Shown: positions 31,815 through 43,980, counted from the stretch's first letter. The stretch: DNA of 64,000 nucleotides from Vandiemenella viatica (GCA_031002005.1 CM061914.1:190172685-190236684), one strand, 5' to 3'. Translations and numbers: made by a program. Notes: generated by a model from the letters alone, not told the origin.

Positions 31815-32520
31815 TGTATCAAGCTTTAAGGCCCGGGCGCACACAGAACGCCACAAGCGACACGCGATTCCGTGTCGCGCCGCGACGGGGCACAGTGGTT
31901 CAGAATTGGAATATAGTAGACATTCGAACTTAATATCATAATATCGATACAAAAAAATGCTTTAGATAGCATTTTCCGTGCTGATCAAAAATTGTTATGT
32001 TTAATTTTTGATATAAATGAGTCCTTACCACTTAAATAAAAAAATGTATGGGTCGAAATCTATTTTATTTTTTTCACGGCCCTATATCAAAGTGTCAAAG
32101 TCAAACCTTATGCAATCATAAGTACCTATCCTACTTAATATTACAACATACAAATTTCTTGCGTATCCTTGTCGCTTTGACTACAGGGCGCAAGTGAATT
32201 TCAGGGATAAAAAAATAGTGGATAATCGCATAAAAGTCATAATAAGGATCAAAAAAAAATTGAACATAGTAATTTTTGATCAGCGCAGGAAATACTATCT
32301 AAAGCAATTTTTTGGATCGATACTATGACGTAAGGTCGAATGTCCACTATAATCCAATCCTGAACCACTGTGTTGCGCTGTGGTTGTATTACGCAGTTTG
32401 GAATTAGGACGGTCAAACAGAAAGCGATACAGTCTTTGCTGCGGCGACGAGCGACATGGCCGATGAAGAAAAATTGATTCAGAAAGTGCGGGAGTTTTTT
32501 ATATATACATGACACCATAC
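31815..32520 (+). pseudogene. Harbinger-like 5' end with MADF-type start exon (unit A)
   Basis: AAGGCCCGGGCGCACACAG followed by CGACACGCG-rich text resembles PIF/Harbinger-type termini. A miniature element (31891-32372) interrupts it. Then ATG at 32456 opens MADEEKLIQKVREF, which unit B continues as DLYMYDTSPSDYKN, the beginning of a MADF (Myb/SANT-like) DNA-binding domain. Here a T-run shifts the frame after about 14 codons. The assignment to Harbinger rests on the ends plus the MADF start and is an inference. Confidence 0.45.
31891..32372. mobile_element. 482-bp miniature element with ~130-bp TIRs (unit A)
   Basis: Ends CACAGTGGTTCAG and CTGAACCACTGTG. The inverted repeats extend inward about 130 bp (through TGATCAAAAATTGTTATGTT and its inverse). 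The middle is AT-rich and non-coding. The same element sits at the same place in unit B. No target duplication is clear, so the superfamily is open. Confidence 0.8.
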
Positions 32521-34039
32521 CCAGTGACTATAAAAACTCATGAAAAATAATTTTTCATATTCAGGATTGTATTTTTCTTGTTAGTTTCTCATTTTTTTGT
32601 TTGTTTGTTTACATTTTAATTGTTTACAATAAATAATATTTCTATTTGAACCTATCTCTATTTTTCTTGATCATGAAATAAATTGTCAGTAATAAACTGT
32701 ATTTTTTAGTGTGACTATTTCACTTTGTGATGATGCGCCTGATTTTTTTTAGGTTTTTCGTAATGCTGACCGCCACGCAAATGACATTGTTTTGTTTTTA
32801 AGAATTAAAATAACTTACTTCATACAAATGGCTAATCTTTCTCTTGTACCAATTGCTATTCTCCAGTTCGTAGAGCACTTCGATATAGTTGATTTTAACA
32901 GGTTGTGTAATCTCTCGAAGCATTCGCACCGTCACACAAGACAGAAGACATGGAACTTGTAGCAGCCCTCAAACACAGATTTTAAATAAAATTGTATTTT
33001 ATTAATTATTCGTAGCAAGTTATGGGTTGAGTAAATATGATTTTGTATGTTTTCCTTGCAATTGATTGTGAATTTTGTGAAAATTGACCTTGTTTTATGA
33101 AAAGAAATAATACAAATAATTTTTAATATGTTCAAGGGCAGGACTATGCATGATTAATTGATTAAATGTTTTTAATTCAAAGTATTAACGTGAGTTACGA
33201 TGTTTAAACTCATTTCTGTTGATAATTTTGTGTGTAAATATCCCTTATTTTCGTTTTTGTGCATTTTGTAATGATCGTAATTGATTTTGATTGTTTTTAA
33301 TATATTTTTAATTGTTTAAGTATTGTTAAAGTTCGAGAAACATCTGTCGGAAGCCTTTGTAATATTCTGGAACTTCCTACGGAACTTATAAGTGATTGGT
33401 GGAGACGAGTTTTGTAAACAGTTTTTGCTTGTGCAAGAAGTTTTGTAGTTCAGTATTGTGAGAGTTTATAGCAGTATTGTCTTTGAAAGAAGTACTGAGT
33501 GTAAACGCTGGAGCTTGTGTTTCCATGCGTAACCAGTATCTTTGGAGTTTTACGAGAAATAAAAACAGTTAAAATCTGAAAGTGTATATGGGGCAAATTA
33601 TTTTATCATTAATAATAAACCCCGAGATACCTAACAAACTGTTTAAATACGTTCTTTAAGAGTAATTAGTGTGTGTTTAGTGGCCGTGTGATTGTTGTGT
33701 GGAGGTTGATCATACTAATCGCTGTATAGACTTTCTCTAACTTGGAATGACTTGCAAATTTCGGATTAATATCACTTGCCGATTGGTGGTCGGCGTGTTT
33801 GTACCAGTTAAGCTGTCAGAACAAAAGCGTGTGTATCCGCATCCATTGTGTATGAATGTTGCCACACTCTGTCGCATAATGGATATTTAAACTATTCATA
33901 TAGCCTATATATGTACGAAGTCTCTGAACCACCCATTACGTGGTCAAACATCATATTAGCGACCGATTTAAATAAACTATAGATAACAGTAATTCTACAT
34001 GGCTTATACCCCTGACAGAACTTAATTTACTTGTGACAA
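32521..34039. repeat. AT-rich part of unit A
   Basis: It aligns with 55813-56730 plus 58490-59690 of unit B. 33150-33590 also aligns to the inverse of 840-1480. No ORF. The text GAGAAATAAAAACAGTTAAA followed by T-rich DNA could be a retained polyadenylation region. Confidence 0.5.
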
Positions 34040-34265
34040 CAGTAATCCTACAAAGGGTGAAGAGAGATTCTCTTCTTTAGGTAAGGGGGGGGGGTCAGGG
34101 ATTTGAATGAGTTACCAAGAGAAATGACAAATAATTTACCAAAAACATTGAAAGAATTTAAAGTTGAAATTTGTAAAGGGAAAATATAATTGGGTGGAGG
34201 AAAGGGTGAAAATGGATGTTTAGGGAAATTGCCACCGGTGCGTGCGCTCTGGTGGCAATTAAAAT
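34040..34265 (+). pseudogene. NLR-A 3' stub in unit A
   Basis: From KGVRERFSS-like text with a G-run frameshift through GGGTCAGGGATTTGAATGAG to the NLR-A 3' UTR. The same stub is at 59690-59920, so insertion came before the A/B duplication. Confidence 0.7.
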
Positions 34266-34757
34266 GAAATAATAATTACGATTTGTACACTCCACCTCTG
34301 TAGAAGACGACAGTCGCCGGAATATTGTGTGTGAATAACACTTTAACTCGGTTAGTTTCCTGTGGAGAATTTATCAGACTCAGTGTTATTCATACTAGTC
34401 TGGAAATGTTTGATCTCACGTTACCTTCACCTCGGAACAGGCAGATTAGCAGATTCGCTGGAAGCGCTCGGTGTGATTAATATCGCTGTGCGTGTTCTGA
34501 CAGAAGCCGAAAAAAACAGCGGTTCCAATTATTTGGAATTATCTCCTCCCCCCCCCTCCCTCCCTGTCATGGAATCAGCTTTGATATCGTTCTGATTAAG
34601 TTAAATTACTGCACCACCGAATATAATAAAAATAGATCCAGAGAGGATTTTATTCTAAAGGAAGAGCTGGTGTGACAGTTATTAAGTACTTGCAGACGTA
34701 TCTGCAACCAGGTGGGATTATTTTTTTTTTTTTTTTTAATATATATATATTTTTTTT

Positions 34758-34988
34758 ACCGAGCGTGATGGTGTAATAGCGTTCTGGCCTCGCATTCGGG
34801 AGGACGGCGGTTCGAATCCCCGTCCGGGCATTCAGATATGGGTTTTGCATGGTTTCCCAAATCACTCCAGGCAAATGCCGGGATGTTTCCTTAAAAAGGC
34901 CATGGCCGAATTCCTTCCCATACCTTCCCCCCATCCTTTCCCGTCTCTAAAGACCTCGCTGTTGAGAGAGGTAAAGCAGTTAAAAAAA
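34758..34988 (+). mobile_element. SINE shared by units A and B
   Basis: Head ACCGAGCGTGATGGTGTAAT (a small deletion removes part of the A box), B box GGTTCGAATCCCC, core and a short A tail. It sits at the same site as 60396-60628 in unit B. Confidence 0.85.
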
Positions 34989-35209
34989 TTTTAATTTTCT
35001 TTATTACAATCGTTCAGCATATTTAGGCTTTACAGATTGAAGTGGAAACAATCATAAATTGAAAAAAAAAACTTGAATACAGTGAAGTTAACTCATTGAC
35101 TCCCTCAAGAACTTTAAGCATTATAGTTTTATAGGAACATATCAAGTGATGATGCCTGAATTAGTTTCAGTTCTAAGTGTCAATTTAGAAGAGAAGATCC
35201 TGGGGTAAT

Positions 35210-35962
35210 GGGGCATCCATAAATTACGTGGGGTGATTTTCCGGATTTCCGGACCCCCCCCCCCTCTGGTGAGACTTCGCGAGATCTGACCGGACAACGC
35301 CTACCCCTCCCTCTCCCCCTCCCCCTCCCTCTGGTAAGATCTGTCCGTGAGACCCCCCCTCCTAAAAATCGGCCTCGCAACTTATTGAGACCTCCTTTTT
35401 TTTTTAGCTGTACTGTCCAACAATTTTTTTCCAAATCCTCAGGTGAGAATTCCGTAGACCCCCCTCCCCTTGGTGAGATTTAGCCGGACCCCCCCCCCTA
35501 TTTCACCTCACGTAATTACGTAATTTATGGACAGACCCCCTAAGCCGCTGATGATTCTTGTAGGTCTGTCGGATCTGGTGCCGAGGGGGGCATCCATAAA
35601 TTACGTGAGGTGAAATAGGGGGGGGGGGTCCGGCGAAATCTCAGCAAGGGGGGTGGGGGGGGTCTACGGAAATCTCACGTGAGGTTTTGGAAAAAAAATA
35701 TTTGGACTGTGGTGCTAAAAAAAAAATAAGTCTACAAATAGCGCGAATGTCGATTTTAGGGGGGTATTTCGTCTAAAAGTGGGGTTGACCGGATTTTGAA
35801 AGGTTGAGACAAAAAAAAAGGTCTCCATAAGTTTCGAGGGCGATTACTAGGGTGGGGTTCTCACGGACGAGATCTCACCAGTGGGGGGGGGCAGCCAGAT
35901 CTCACCAGAGGGGGGGGGCCGGAAATCCGGAAAAACACCTCACGTAATTTATGGATGCCCCC
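35210..35962. mobile_element. foldback element, two inverted arms with 44-bp spacer
   Basis: The left arm 35210-35540 and right arm 35585-35962 are inverted copies. Each arm also begins GGCATCCATAAATTACGTG and ends with its inverse, so the structure looks like two MITE copies head to head. The arms contain long C or G runs and CTCTGGTGAGA-like text. The spacer 35541-35584 starts TAAGCCGCTGATGATTCTTG. The left inner arm has a doubled ACGTAATT (35509-35524). Compare 60879-62460. Confidence 0.85.
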
Positions 35963-35964
35963 AG

Positions 35965-36240
35965 CGAGTAATACGCGGCTCCTGGCATTATGCTAAGGTG
36001 TTGGTAGACGCGTCGTGCTTGCTCTTGGATAAACTGCGTGATGGTAGGCAGTCCGAGTTCGCGGTGCAACTCGCAAGATTTTGTTTTGGAGCGACTGTAT
36101 CCTCTGGCAGCGGCACCTCCCCAGACTGGGCAGGCGTAGAGGTCGAATTAAGGAGGTGTTAGTAGCATAGTGATGTTACTCTTGAGGGAAGACTTCCATT
36201 TATTTTCCCCAAGCGCCGCAAATCTCAGATCAGCTCCAAA
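35965..36240 (-). pseudogene. jockey-like RT C-terminal remnant (unit A)
   Basis: Minus strand: FDLYACPVWGGAAARGYSRS, then after an internal deletion ELGLPTITQFIQEQARRVY and MPGAAYYSL. Unit B preserves the deleted ~60 bp. This is the post-RT region of a jockey-type ORF2, broken by frameshifts. Confidence 0.7.
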
Positions 36241-36860
36241 TCTCATCTGAATCGCAAATCAAAGGACTGTTCAGGGCTACTGGTGCACCTGCAGTGTCAA
36301 CTTCTTTGACTTGCATGCGAAGCCAACTCAAGCAACAACTTCACTTTGATCTTGTAATTCACTGCAGCTAACTTTCTGCAAAGACAACGCTCCGATTCAA
36401 CATTTCTATAACATCTGACGACAAGTCATATTCATCATCCATCTGCAAGGCTACAGTTTCTACGTACATACATATGATATATAGCGGGCAGTGTATGCTT
36501 TTACTTTTGAAATAGCGCCACGCAAAATCCGCCGAACCGATCTTGACAAGGTTTTCGTTGTTTGAAAGCTGTACCGATCATACCTGACGCCAGCCTATGA
36601 ATGTATGTAACTATATAAATGTGGTTTATTATTCATACTATAATTTGTGACTGCCATACACTCATCAGCCAAAACAGTATGGCCACCTACTTACTAGCAT
36701 ATTGGTCCACCTTCAGAACGTAATACAGCAACGATTCGGCGTAGCATGGATTCAATAAGTCCTCAGTAGTCATCCAGAAGTATCTGACACCAGATGGAAT
36801 TTTTACTGACGAATTCGATTTAAAGTGTGCTGCGGTAATTTCGTGAATTCATTTTTGTCC
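36241..36860. repeat. non-coding part of unit A
   Basis: It includes ACTCATCAGCCAAAACAGTA followed by TGGCCACCTACTTACTAGC (36660-36705), a motif I associate with a widespread arthropod repeat of uncertain class. It aligns to 62800-63430. Confidence 0.4.
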
Positions 36861-36869
36861 GGCACTGGC

Positions 36870-36970
36870 AAAGAAGCAAATTTTGTAGACACTATCGTAA
36901 AAAATGGTACAGCACGGGGTTATAAAACTTTGATCAGACCATCGCTTGAATACGGTGGTGTAGTGTGGCA
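36870..36970 (+). pseudogene. NLR-A fragment, 5' part before hAT insertion
   Basis: GYKTLIRPSLEYGGVVWHPN in frame, cut by the hAT-like element and resumed at 37707. Confidence 0.7.
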
Positions 36971-36978
36971 CCCAAATT

Positions 36979-37698
36979 CAGAGCTGCCAGCCACTTGGCT
37001 TTGAATATCCCCAGATGGCCGCTACAATTTCCGTAGATTTGGTACAAAAATCCGTAGACTCGCTAACTGAAAGACTGAAACAATATTTACTGAAGACAGA
37101 GTCAAAATTAAGAATACTTTTTATTTCCAGGTCTTTAAAATTACAAAATACATAATATTCTACATTGAAAGTAAGAAATATCTCTGAACATATTTTATAC
37201 ATCGTCACTTTGATCACTGCTGCTGCTATGCCTAGTAGTTTTATTTTTTATTTTTCCATGGTGACCATACTTTTTCTTTGTTGACATTAAATTTAACATA
37301 TCTTGTGTAACAGTAAATGTTAAAAACTGCTGCCCATTCGATTCTCGGATATTGGTTAAGCCTTCTCGGAATGCACTGCTTTGTAATGCCGTGCCAACGA
37401 GCGTGTCACCGTACATAAAGAGTGCGGCGATAGTTTTGTGTTACGGTCTTTTAAGATCTACAAAATTGTAACCAAACAAAATATGAGCTAAATTTTAATC
37501 TTTGGTTCACACGAGCGGTTGCAAGGAATCAATTCATAGTTATTGACAATTCTGTAACGCATTAACGCTCAAAGTTTAACAAAAAACAATATAAGGAAAA
37601 AATCAACAAATGATACCAAGTGTCAAAAATCCGTAGATATTTTAACAAAATCCGAAAATCCTAAATTTTCATAAAAATCCGTAGAAATGGCAGCACTG
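36979..37698 (-). mobile_element. hAT-like element with 8-bp target duplication
   Basis: Ends CAGAGCTGCCAG and ATGGCAGCACTG are inverted. CCCAAATT is duplicated exactly at 36971-36978 and 37699-37706. A minus-strand frame (37416-37195) ends HSSSSDQSDDV; unit B has HSSSSDESDDV at the same place, so this may be the C-terminus of a lost transposase. CCGTAGA repeats occur near both ends (37030-37060, 37630-37685). Confidence 0.88.
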
Positions 37699-37706
37699 CC
37701 CAAATT

Positions 37707-38250
37707 TGGCAAATAAAGGAGTTGGGGGTTATGCATAGGAGGGCAGCTAGATTTGCCTCTGGAAATTACAGCAGAACACAATCAGATATCATAAATGAGT
37801 TGGAATGGGAATTATTTGAAGACAGAAGGAGGGTGAAGACATTTATGAGACTGTGCAAGGCCTATATAGGTGATGAAGCATCGAAAGATATTGGTGGGAG
37901 AATTAAGAGTAGTGTATGGAAGGGGAAAGATTACTATGACCACAAGCTGGCACTCGATTTCAGGCACAAGGGTGTAGGAAAAGTTATTTTTTTAGGTAAG
38001 GGTGTCTGGGATTGGAATAAGTTACGAAGAGAAATGATAAATAATTTACAAAAGGTAAAATAGTTTAGAATTAAAATTCGTAAATCGCAAAAGTAGTTGG
38101 GTGGGGGGAAAATAAACTGGAAAATTTTAAGATAGAAATGATTTAAAAAAAAAAAACAACAACAACAAGGAAGGGGAAATATATGAGTAGGCTATTGTAA
38201 ATTACCACTGAAGCATAGGCTCCATTGCAATTAAATTAAATTAATTATGT
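37707..38250 (+). pseudogene. NLR-A fragment, 3' part after hAT insertion
   Basis: HRRAARFASGNYSRTQSDII, EDRRRVKTFMRLCKAYIGDE, YYDHKLALDFRHKGVGKVIF and GKGVWDWNKLRREMINNL, open for 113 codons. An A-rich stretch and the GCAATTAAATTAAATTAA tail follow. Good copy of the family end. Confidence 0.8.
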
Positions 38251-39544
38251 TACCTTTGTCACTTGCTTTATTACATATAAACACATATCTCTTACCCCTG
38301 GTCAAATTCAAAATTACAACAACAAAAATTTGCAATATAAAATGGTTTCTGAAGCAAAATCTCATGGAGTTTTTTGAAGCTGCGAAAATTTCATTTCTTT
38401 TGTCAAGACATTGGGCAAGAAATCTGCAGAGAATCTGTAAATGAAAACATTAGCACAGAATAGAAAGAAACTGAGATTGATGAAAAAAAAAATATATTCA
38501 TTGCCAACAGAAAATAACGTATTATACTAACATAAACCAATCAATCTTCTATATGCTTCCTGAAAACACTGGATCACTAAACTATTAAAAATTAATTTAG
38601 AGCGTAGAATGTGTAATGGCGATTTATGAATATCGCTGCCATCAGTTTTAAGCGACTTTCCACCTAAATTGATAATCAGTATGTAAATATCTGAATCGCG
38701 TAAGTTAGGTTAATAACACTGTTCATCATTCCAGAATATTCACTCCTCCGTCAGTAGAAATTTAAATACTTCGTACGTAACTCAAAGATTCTATCGCATT
38801 AAGAGATCATAGCGATAGTCTGCTGTTTGTCCGGTTGCTCTGCTGTTCCCTTCTCCACCCATTTTGCCGCCAGTCTAGCGATAAAAGACTTATCGATAGA
38901 CACAAACATTATCTGTGGCGGGAAACATGGCGCAAGTTACCATCCAACTGGAAGGGATGCCACAATATGCGATCAAAGCCGATCTGTTCTGTATGGTTCG
39001 TTTTCATCTATTTAGTGCATCTGATAATTAAATTTTGCGCCGAGCCAATGTTATCCCGTATTACAACTGAACCGTATATCTGCTTCAAACAGAAAGCCAA
39101 ATATTATCGCGGCGGTCAGCATACACTAGCCTAGAATATTTTTGGTGATGGTTTTAATGTAAATTTATCAGGCAAGATGAGTAGTAAAACACTAGGCTCA
39201 TGTTGTAGTGTATTTGATAACACGCCGCTGTCAAACAATAGAGGATCCTATTTTTCGCGTGTACAAGAGTGAGCTAAAAAATTTTCCGCTCTAACCAGAG
39301 ATATTATTTTTCGTTAGCATTTCGACAAATTCGATACTGTTAGCGATTTTCAATCTGTTTCTGTAGAAGTCAAGAGTGTTAGACGAAATTTATTTAAAAT
39401 AATGAGGCCGCGAACTTCCAAAGTATTCGATAGTAGAAGATATTACAATTTTCTACTTTTAACAAAGTTCATAATCCTTTATAATCATCCGATTTATTGT
39501 CGTATACGATTCGCCACTTTTCGAGGCATCAGAGGTGATGAACT
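38251..39544. other. unassigned AT-rich DNA
   Basis: No repeat or gene identified. ORFs at 38827-39134 on two frames have no recognisable motif. Confidence 0.35.
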
Positions 39545-39559
39545 ATTTACAATACCATT

Positions 39560-39622
39560 GTTGAATTATTTAATTTAAACGCTATGGAGCGCACGCTCCG
39601 GTGCCAATTTCCCTACACAACA
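39560..39622 (-). mobile_element. 63-bp NLR-A stub with 15-bp target duplication
   Basis: ATTTACAATACCATT is exact at 39545-39559 and 39623-39637. The insert is only the last ~60 bp of NLR-A (TAATTTAAACGCTATGGAGC ... TTTCCCTACAC). It defines the true 3' end of the family and shows reverse transcription that stopped almost at once. Confidence 0.9.
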
Positions 39623-39639
39623 ATTTACAATACCATTAT

Positions 39640-40120
39640 AAATAATTCGTTGCTGATTATGTTTCGGCAAGAAGCGAAACACGTACTGTAGTAAAAAATA
39701 AGAAATACAGTAACACCGGCATTTATTTATCAACAATTCATTTAGTCAAGCAACTGTAGAAAAATGGAATGCAGCAACGTTGCATTACTTATACGAATCC
39801 GAATCCAAAGATTGCACGTATGCGTCGATATTAAACTGGTGGCCACAGATTGCAGAGAGTATATTGTCAAAACGAAGGTTCCTAAACTCCGACATCCAGT
39901 GTTCAGTTTCATAGATGCTCCATGATAGTGAAACCTTTTAACCAATCAGAAAGTTCTGTCGAGGTCAGGTTGGCCAATAGCAGTGCTCCGACTGTCGAAT
40001 ATTCTGGATGCTTGGCGACATCTCTGAGATATGTGGTGCTGCTATCTAGCGGCAACGCGATCAATCCTTATCGACACTAGCGAAGCCTAGCGGCTCGACT
40101 CTGAACTGTTTCATACGTTG
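39640..40120. other. unassigned DNA
   Basis: Nothing recognised. Confidence 0.35.
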
Positions 40121-40129
40121 ATAGTTGCT

Positions 40130-40265
40130 ACTTTCCCCTTTTGATGGTCGAATTCCAAAAAAAATCCTTTCTTAAAGTTTGATATTGCCAAAGCGGATGC
40201 CTTAATATTTAAAATGAAACCACATTTACTGATTTTAGTTAGAAATCAAGTGAAATAAATGTCTC

Positions 40266-40309
<44 letters not shown>

Positions 40310-40790
40310 GTTTTAGAAATCTTGATACTTTTGCACTCCAAGGGACGAATTCTGAAAAATTCCTTTCCTAAAATATTATGTTACCATAGCAGAGAGCTTA
40401 TTATTTAAAATTTTACCTCATTTATCGATTTCGGCTTGGTATGGAGAGAGATAAATCGCTCGTCGCAAAATGAAAGATACTTCTACCCTTTAAGCGCCGA
40501 ATTCCGAAAAATTCCTTTCTTAAAATATGATGTTACCAAACGGCAAGACCTTATTCTTTAAAATGATACCTCATTTATCGATTTTGATTAGAGAGAGGTA
40601 AATGGCTCGTCGCAAAAAAAGAAATAATGATACTTTTGTCCTTTAATCGTCAAGTTCCGAAAAAAAACCTTTCTTAATATATGATGTTACCAAATGGGAG
40701 ACCTTAATTCTGAAAATGACTCTGCATTTGCCTGTTAGATATGAACAAACATAAGTGACAGGTCACAAAAAAAAAAACCTTTTAGAAATA
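40130..40790. repeat. degenerate tandem array, ~152-bp unit x4
   Basis: GAATTCCGAAAAATTCCTTT and its variants start at 40149, 40347, 40499 and 40652. Each is followed by TATGATGTTACCA, a CTTATT-TTTAAAATGA stretch and ATTTATCGATTT. Spacing is 152-153 bp except for the first interval, stretched by a ~43-base A run (40269-40306). Confidence 0.8.
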
Positions 40791-42540
40791 GTGTATATGA
40801 TACTGTTCTTTTATCACATCAGACACTCAATGTGTTGTACGCTTATTTTAGGGTAGAAATCAAGCTGCCTTCGGTTTGAACACCATCATGTACCCAAACT
40901 AATATGAGATGGAATCAAGGCGAACCGATCTAATTTAAACTAATAAGTTTGGGATTACTTTGTATGACGTGAGCTGTGGGGTGGCGGAGTGATATTCGAT
41001 CACGTCGGTGCGGAAGCCATTTGAGCGAGGGCCCACTGTAATTTGCGACAGAGTTATAATAAAGGCAATTAGCCACCGAATACTCGAGTGGGTGAAACGG
41101 TCCATTAAAAGTTGAGTCGAGTTGTATCGAACCGCGGAGTGTGGAAGCTCTTAATTAAAGTCGCTAATGGAGCCTCCGGATAACGCAATTTGACGGTATC
41201 GCATTTCTCTCCGCACCCAGGCATTATACAGCAGATACTCCAAACTTGTGGCAGCCGATCACGGCAGAAGCTTTCAGTGATCAGTCATGCAGCCGATGCC
41301 TGATGTGTTCAGATCAGGGACGAAGCGTCCGGAACAGTTTCCGATTATTTTACTCCAAAAATTTGCTGTTCCCAGGATTTATTTCTTAAAGAAAAATGGG
41401 GGACTGCACCATTTTCCACCTACCCGAAAATAGTACTAACCTGTTAAATTCATATTAACTGCTTTGATATAATGCCCTCTCTATGTTTCATACTCTCATT
41501 TTGCGGAAAGATTACCCCAAATTGAATTAAAATGCCTAAATATGAGTGTGGCGCCCAGCGCTGCAAAATTCATTAAAATCTCTCAAAATCTTGATTAATT
41601 CCGTTGGTGGAATGTTTTCTTGGTGTTTCAGCTTCTGTCCGATGTATAAAGTTGCACGAAATTAGCAAATACAAATCATATGTCGCGAAGAGAATTCTAG
41701 CTACGCCCGCCATGTTATATCGATACACGCAGTCTGGGACAGTCGATTGTTTCCGTTGTAAACAAACACTGTGTTAATGATCACTAGATTTTCTGGGTGT
41801 GCCCCGCTGTTTATTTGATAGTCCAAGCTTTCGGCTGCCATTCAACAGTTTTCGTCAGAGATATTATTTATATTTACATAGCAGCGAGCACCAAACATCG
41901 CAGAGTAAAATCCCGCTGTCTTCGTTGATGTTGTTGGTGACCGCTGTCTTCGTTGATGTTGTTGATGTTTTTTTATAATTTCTGCTGCCTCTTTCACACG
42001 TCGAGACCACCACTGGTCTTCTCTCTGCAGTAGCCTCGTGTTTTCAGATTTTATTTCGTGCCCAGTGATAATGTCATCGCGAACTACAAAACAACAGCTT
42101 CTACTTTCTATTCGGCCATTTTTAATTTCAAAACATCACAAATACTATAAACCTAGTTTTACCGATTTTAAATATTGAAATATCTGCCACCGTGTATATC
42201 ATACTACGCAATACTATTTTCGCTCAATTCACACGACAAATGAGCGAGGTTTTATCCCAAAATCCATTCACCATTTTGTCAGCCGACAAATCGCGGCCGT
42301 TTCAAGCTTCGTGCGGTGGGTGGGAGTAATGTTGGCTGGACTGCTTGCTCCTTCGAAACTTTCTCTACCGAGCGTCGTAGCCCTGCTCCGTAGCGTAGTA
42401 ATAGAATGCCACTCGTTTGGACAGATAGTTCTCATTTCACCCGTAAATCTGCAAAGCTATCCAGTACAAACCAGGGAAGACGTGTTGCCATCAAAACTGT
42501 ACATCGGATCCTGGTCCCCACTAATCAAGACACATTAAAC
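40791..42540. other. unassigned; GC-richer patch and short repeats
   Basis: 40970-41300 is GC-richer with several TTAATTAAA and GAACCG motifs and no repeat features, so possibly host regulatory DNA. CCGCTGTCTTCGTTGATGTT is repeated at about 41910 and 41942. The minus-strand motif CTGACGA...GAAAG lies at 41829-41858. No gene called. Confidence 0.35.
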
Positions 42541-42547
42541 AACAACC

Positions 42548-42612
42548 TGGAGCGTTCGGGAAACCATGGAAAACCGAAATCTGGACAGCGATTCGAATCT
42601 GCGAAGCCAGAG
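42548..42612 (-). mobile_element. small SINE remnant
   Basis: GGGAAACCATGGAAAACCGA, AATCTGGACAGCGATTCGAA and GCGAAGCCAGAGC: a decayed reverse SINE core. Confidence 0.5.
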
Positions 42613-42771
42613 CACAATCTTTGGAGACGAACTGTTCGATAGACGGGTTATAACAAGAATAAATAAAGTGAAGAAGGAATTACAGTTGTTGATCCTTCAC
42701 TTGTAGTCAACTTGCACCTGCCCCTCTTAATTACAGAGATCAAGACTCAAGATTAATTAGCAAGCGGAACC

Positions 42772-42999
42772 TTTTTTACGCCTCGTCGACGTCGAGGTCA
42801 TTAGAGGCGGGATGGGACTGGGAACTAGGAACGGGAAGGAATTCGGCCACCGCCTTTTGAAGGACCCATCCCGGCATTCGCCTGGAGTGATTTGGGGAAA
42901 CAATGGAAAACCCAAATCTGGATGCCCGGACGGGGATTCGAACCGCCGTCCTCCCGAATGCGAGGCCAGAGCGTTAACCACTCACCCACCACGCTCGGT
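42772..42999 (-). mobile_element. complete tRNA-derived SINE, minus strand
   Basis: From a short poly-T through the core to the head (ACCACTCACCCACCACGCTC). CAAGCGGAACC (42761-42771) and CAAGTGGAACC (43000-43010) form an 11-bp target duplication with one mismatch. Both pol III boxes are present. Confidence 0.9.
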
Positions 43000-43010
43000 C
43001 AAGTGGAACC

Positions 43011-43750
43011 CCAATCAAGAAGAGAACAATAAATAGTTAACAGGTAGTGAACAGAAGTGTGATTGTTATGTTTTAGAGGCAGGACGAAGATGCATAAGCA
43101 ACGTGGCCATTTATCTTTTTTGCCTGAGTTATTTTATATATATATGTATATAAAAACGTATTTCACTAGTTTTTATTCAAAAACAATTAGCATTTATAAC
43201 AAGTAGAAAGTATTACCTGTTGGCTGAGTTACTTAGCCTTAGTGTCCGACAACTAACGTCTAACTAGCCAGTTGTTTGGTAATTATCGGTGAAACAAATC
43301 AGTTTTATAAAATCGGGTCTAGTTTTCAAGTAGTAATGGAGCTCATTACATGATTTGTTGATGTCAGTCTTGGTAATCAAAATGGTTTCCACTACTGCGA
43401 CACTTAACAGTGTTTTGAAACTTGTCCATATTTTATTTATTACAGAAAAATTCTTTCGGCAGGACCTTTACTATCAGGCGGGCACGTAACGTAATAAATA
43501 GTTATATGGAAGTTGCAGAGTGTTGGCATGGAAATGTTGAAGTAATTCCGCCCAACGGTCCTCACCAGCAACATTCTCAGCGTTCCAACTAGTGATTTTT
43601 TTTATCTGTGATGTAGTTAGAAATACGCGAAAACTCTTCGAACATTTCCATGCCTTGGTTGCAGCTGATAAATCTGATAAATCCTTGTGTGATCAGCAAT
43701 GGTCCATACGTCGACTCGACCGCCGCGAGACAAAAACCGCATCGACTGTT
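43011..43750. other. unassigned DNA
   Basis: AT-rich, without recognised features. Confidence 0.35.
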
Positions 43751-43762
43751 TTAGACCTTAAT

Positions 43763-43980
43763 TTTTTTTATCTGCTTTACGTCTCTCTAACAGCGAGGTC
43801 TTTAGAGACGGGAAAGGATGGGGGGCAAAGAATGGGAAGGAATTCGGCCATGGCCTTTTTAAGGAAGCATCCCGGCACATGCCTGGAGTGATTTGGGAAA
43901 CCATGGAAAACCCAAATCTGGATGCCCGGACGGGGATTCGAACCACCGTCCTCCCGAATGCGAGGCCAGAACGCTAGCCG
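43763..43980 (-). mobile_element. SINE, head-truncated, minus strand
   Basis: TAGACCTTAAT is exact at 43752-43762 and 43981-43991. The insert has the tail, core and B box but ends in the A-box region (CCAGAACGCTAGCCG), so reverse transcription stopped inside the tRNA head. Confidence 0.9.

Larger units (their letters stand above)
31389..37440 (+). repeat. composite repeat unit A
   Basis: This ~6-kb segment recurs in the same orientation at 54724-64000 (unit B). Both start near GCGGGAAACCTC and run collinearly through the same internal insertions to the hAT-like element near 37 kb. Unit A lacks the later insertions of B but keeps ~70 bp (31474-31545) that B has lost. B in turn keeps ~60 bp lost by A near 36070. 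It could be a segmental duplication or two copies of one large, now dead, mobile element. Confidence 0.85.
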
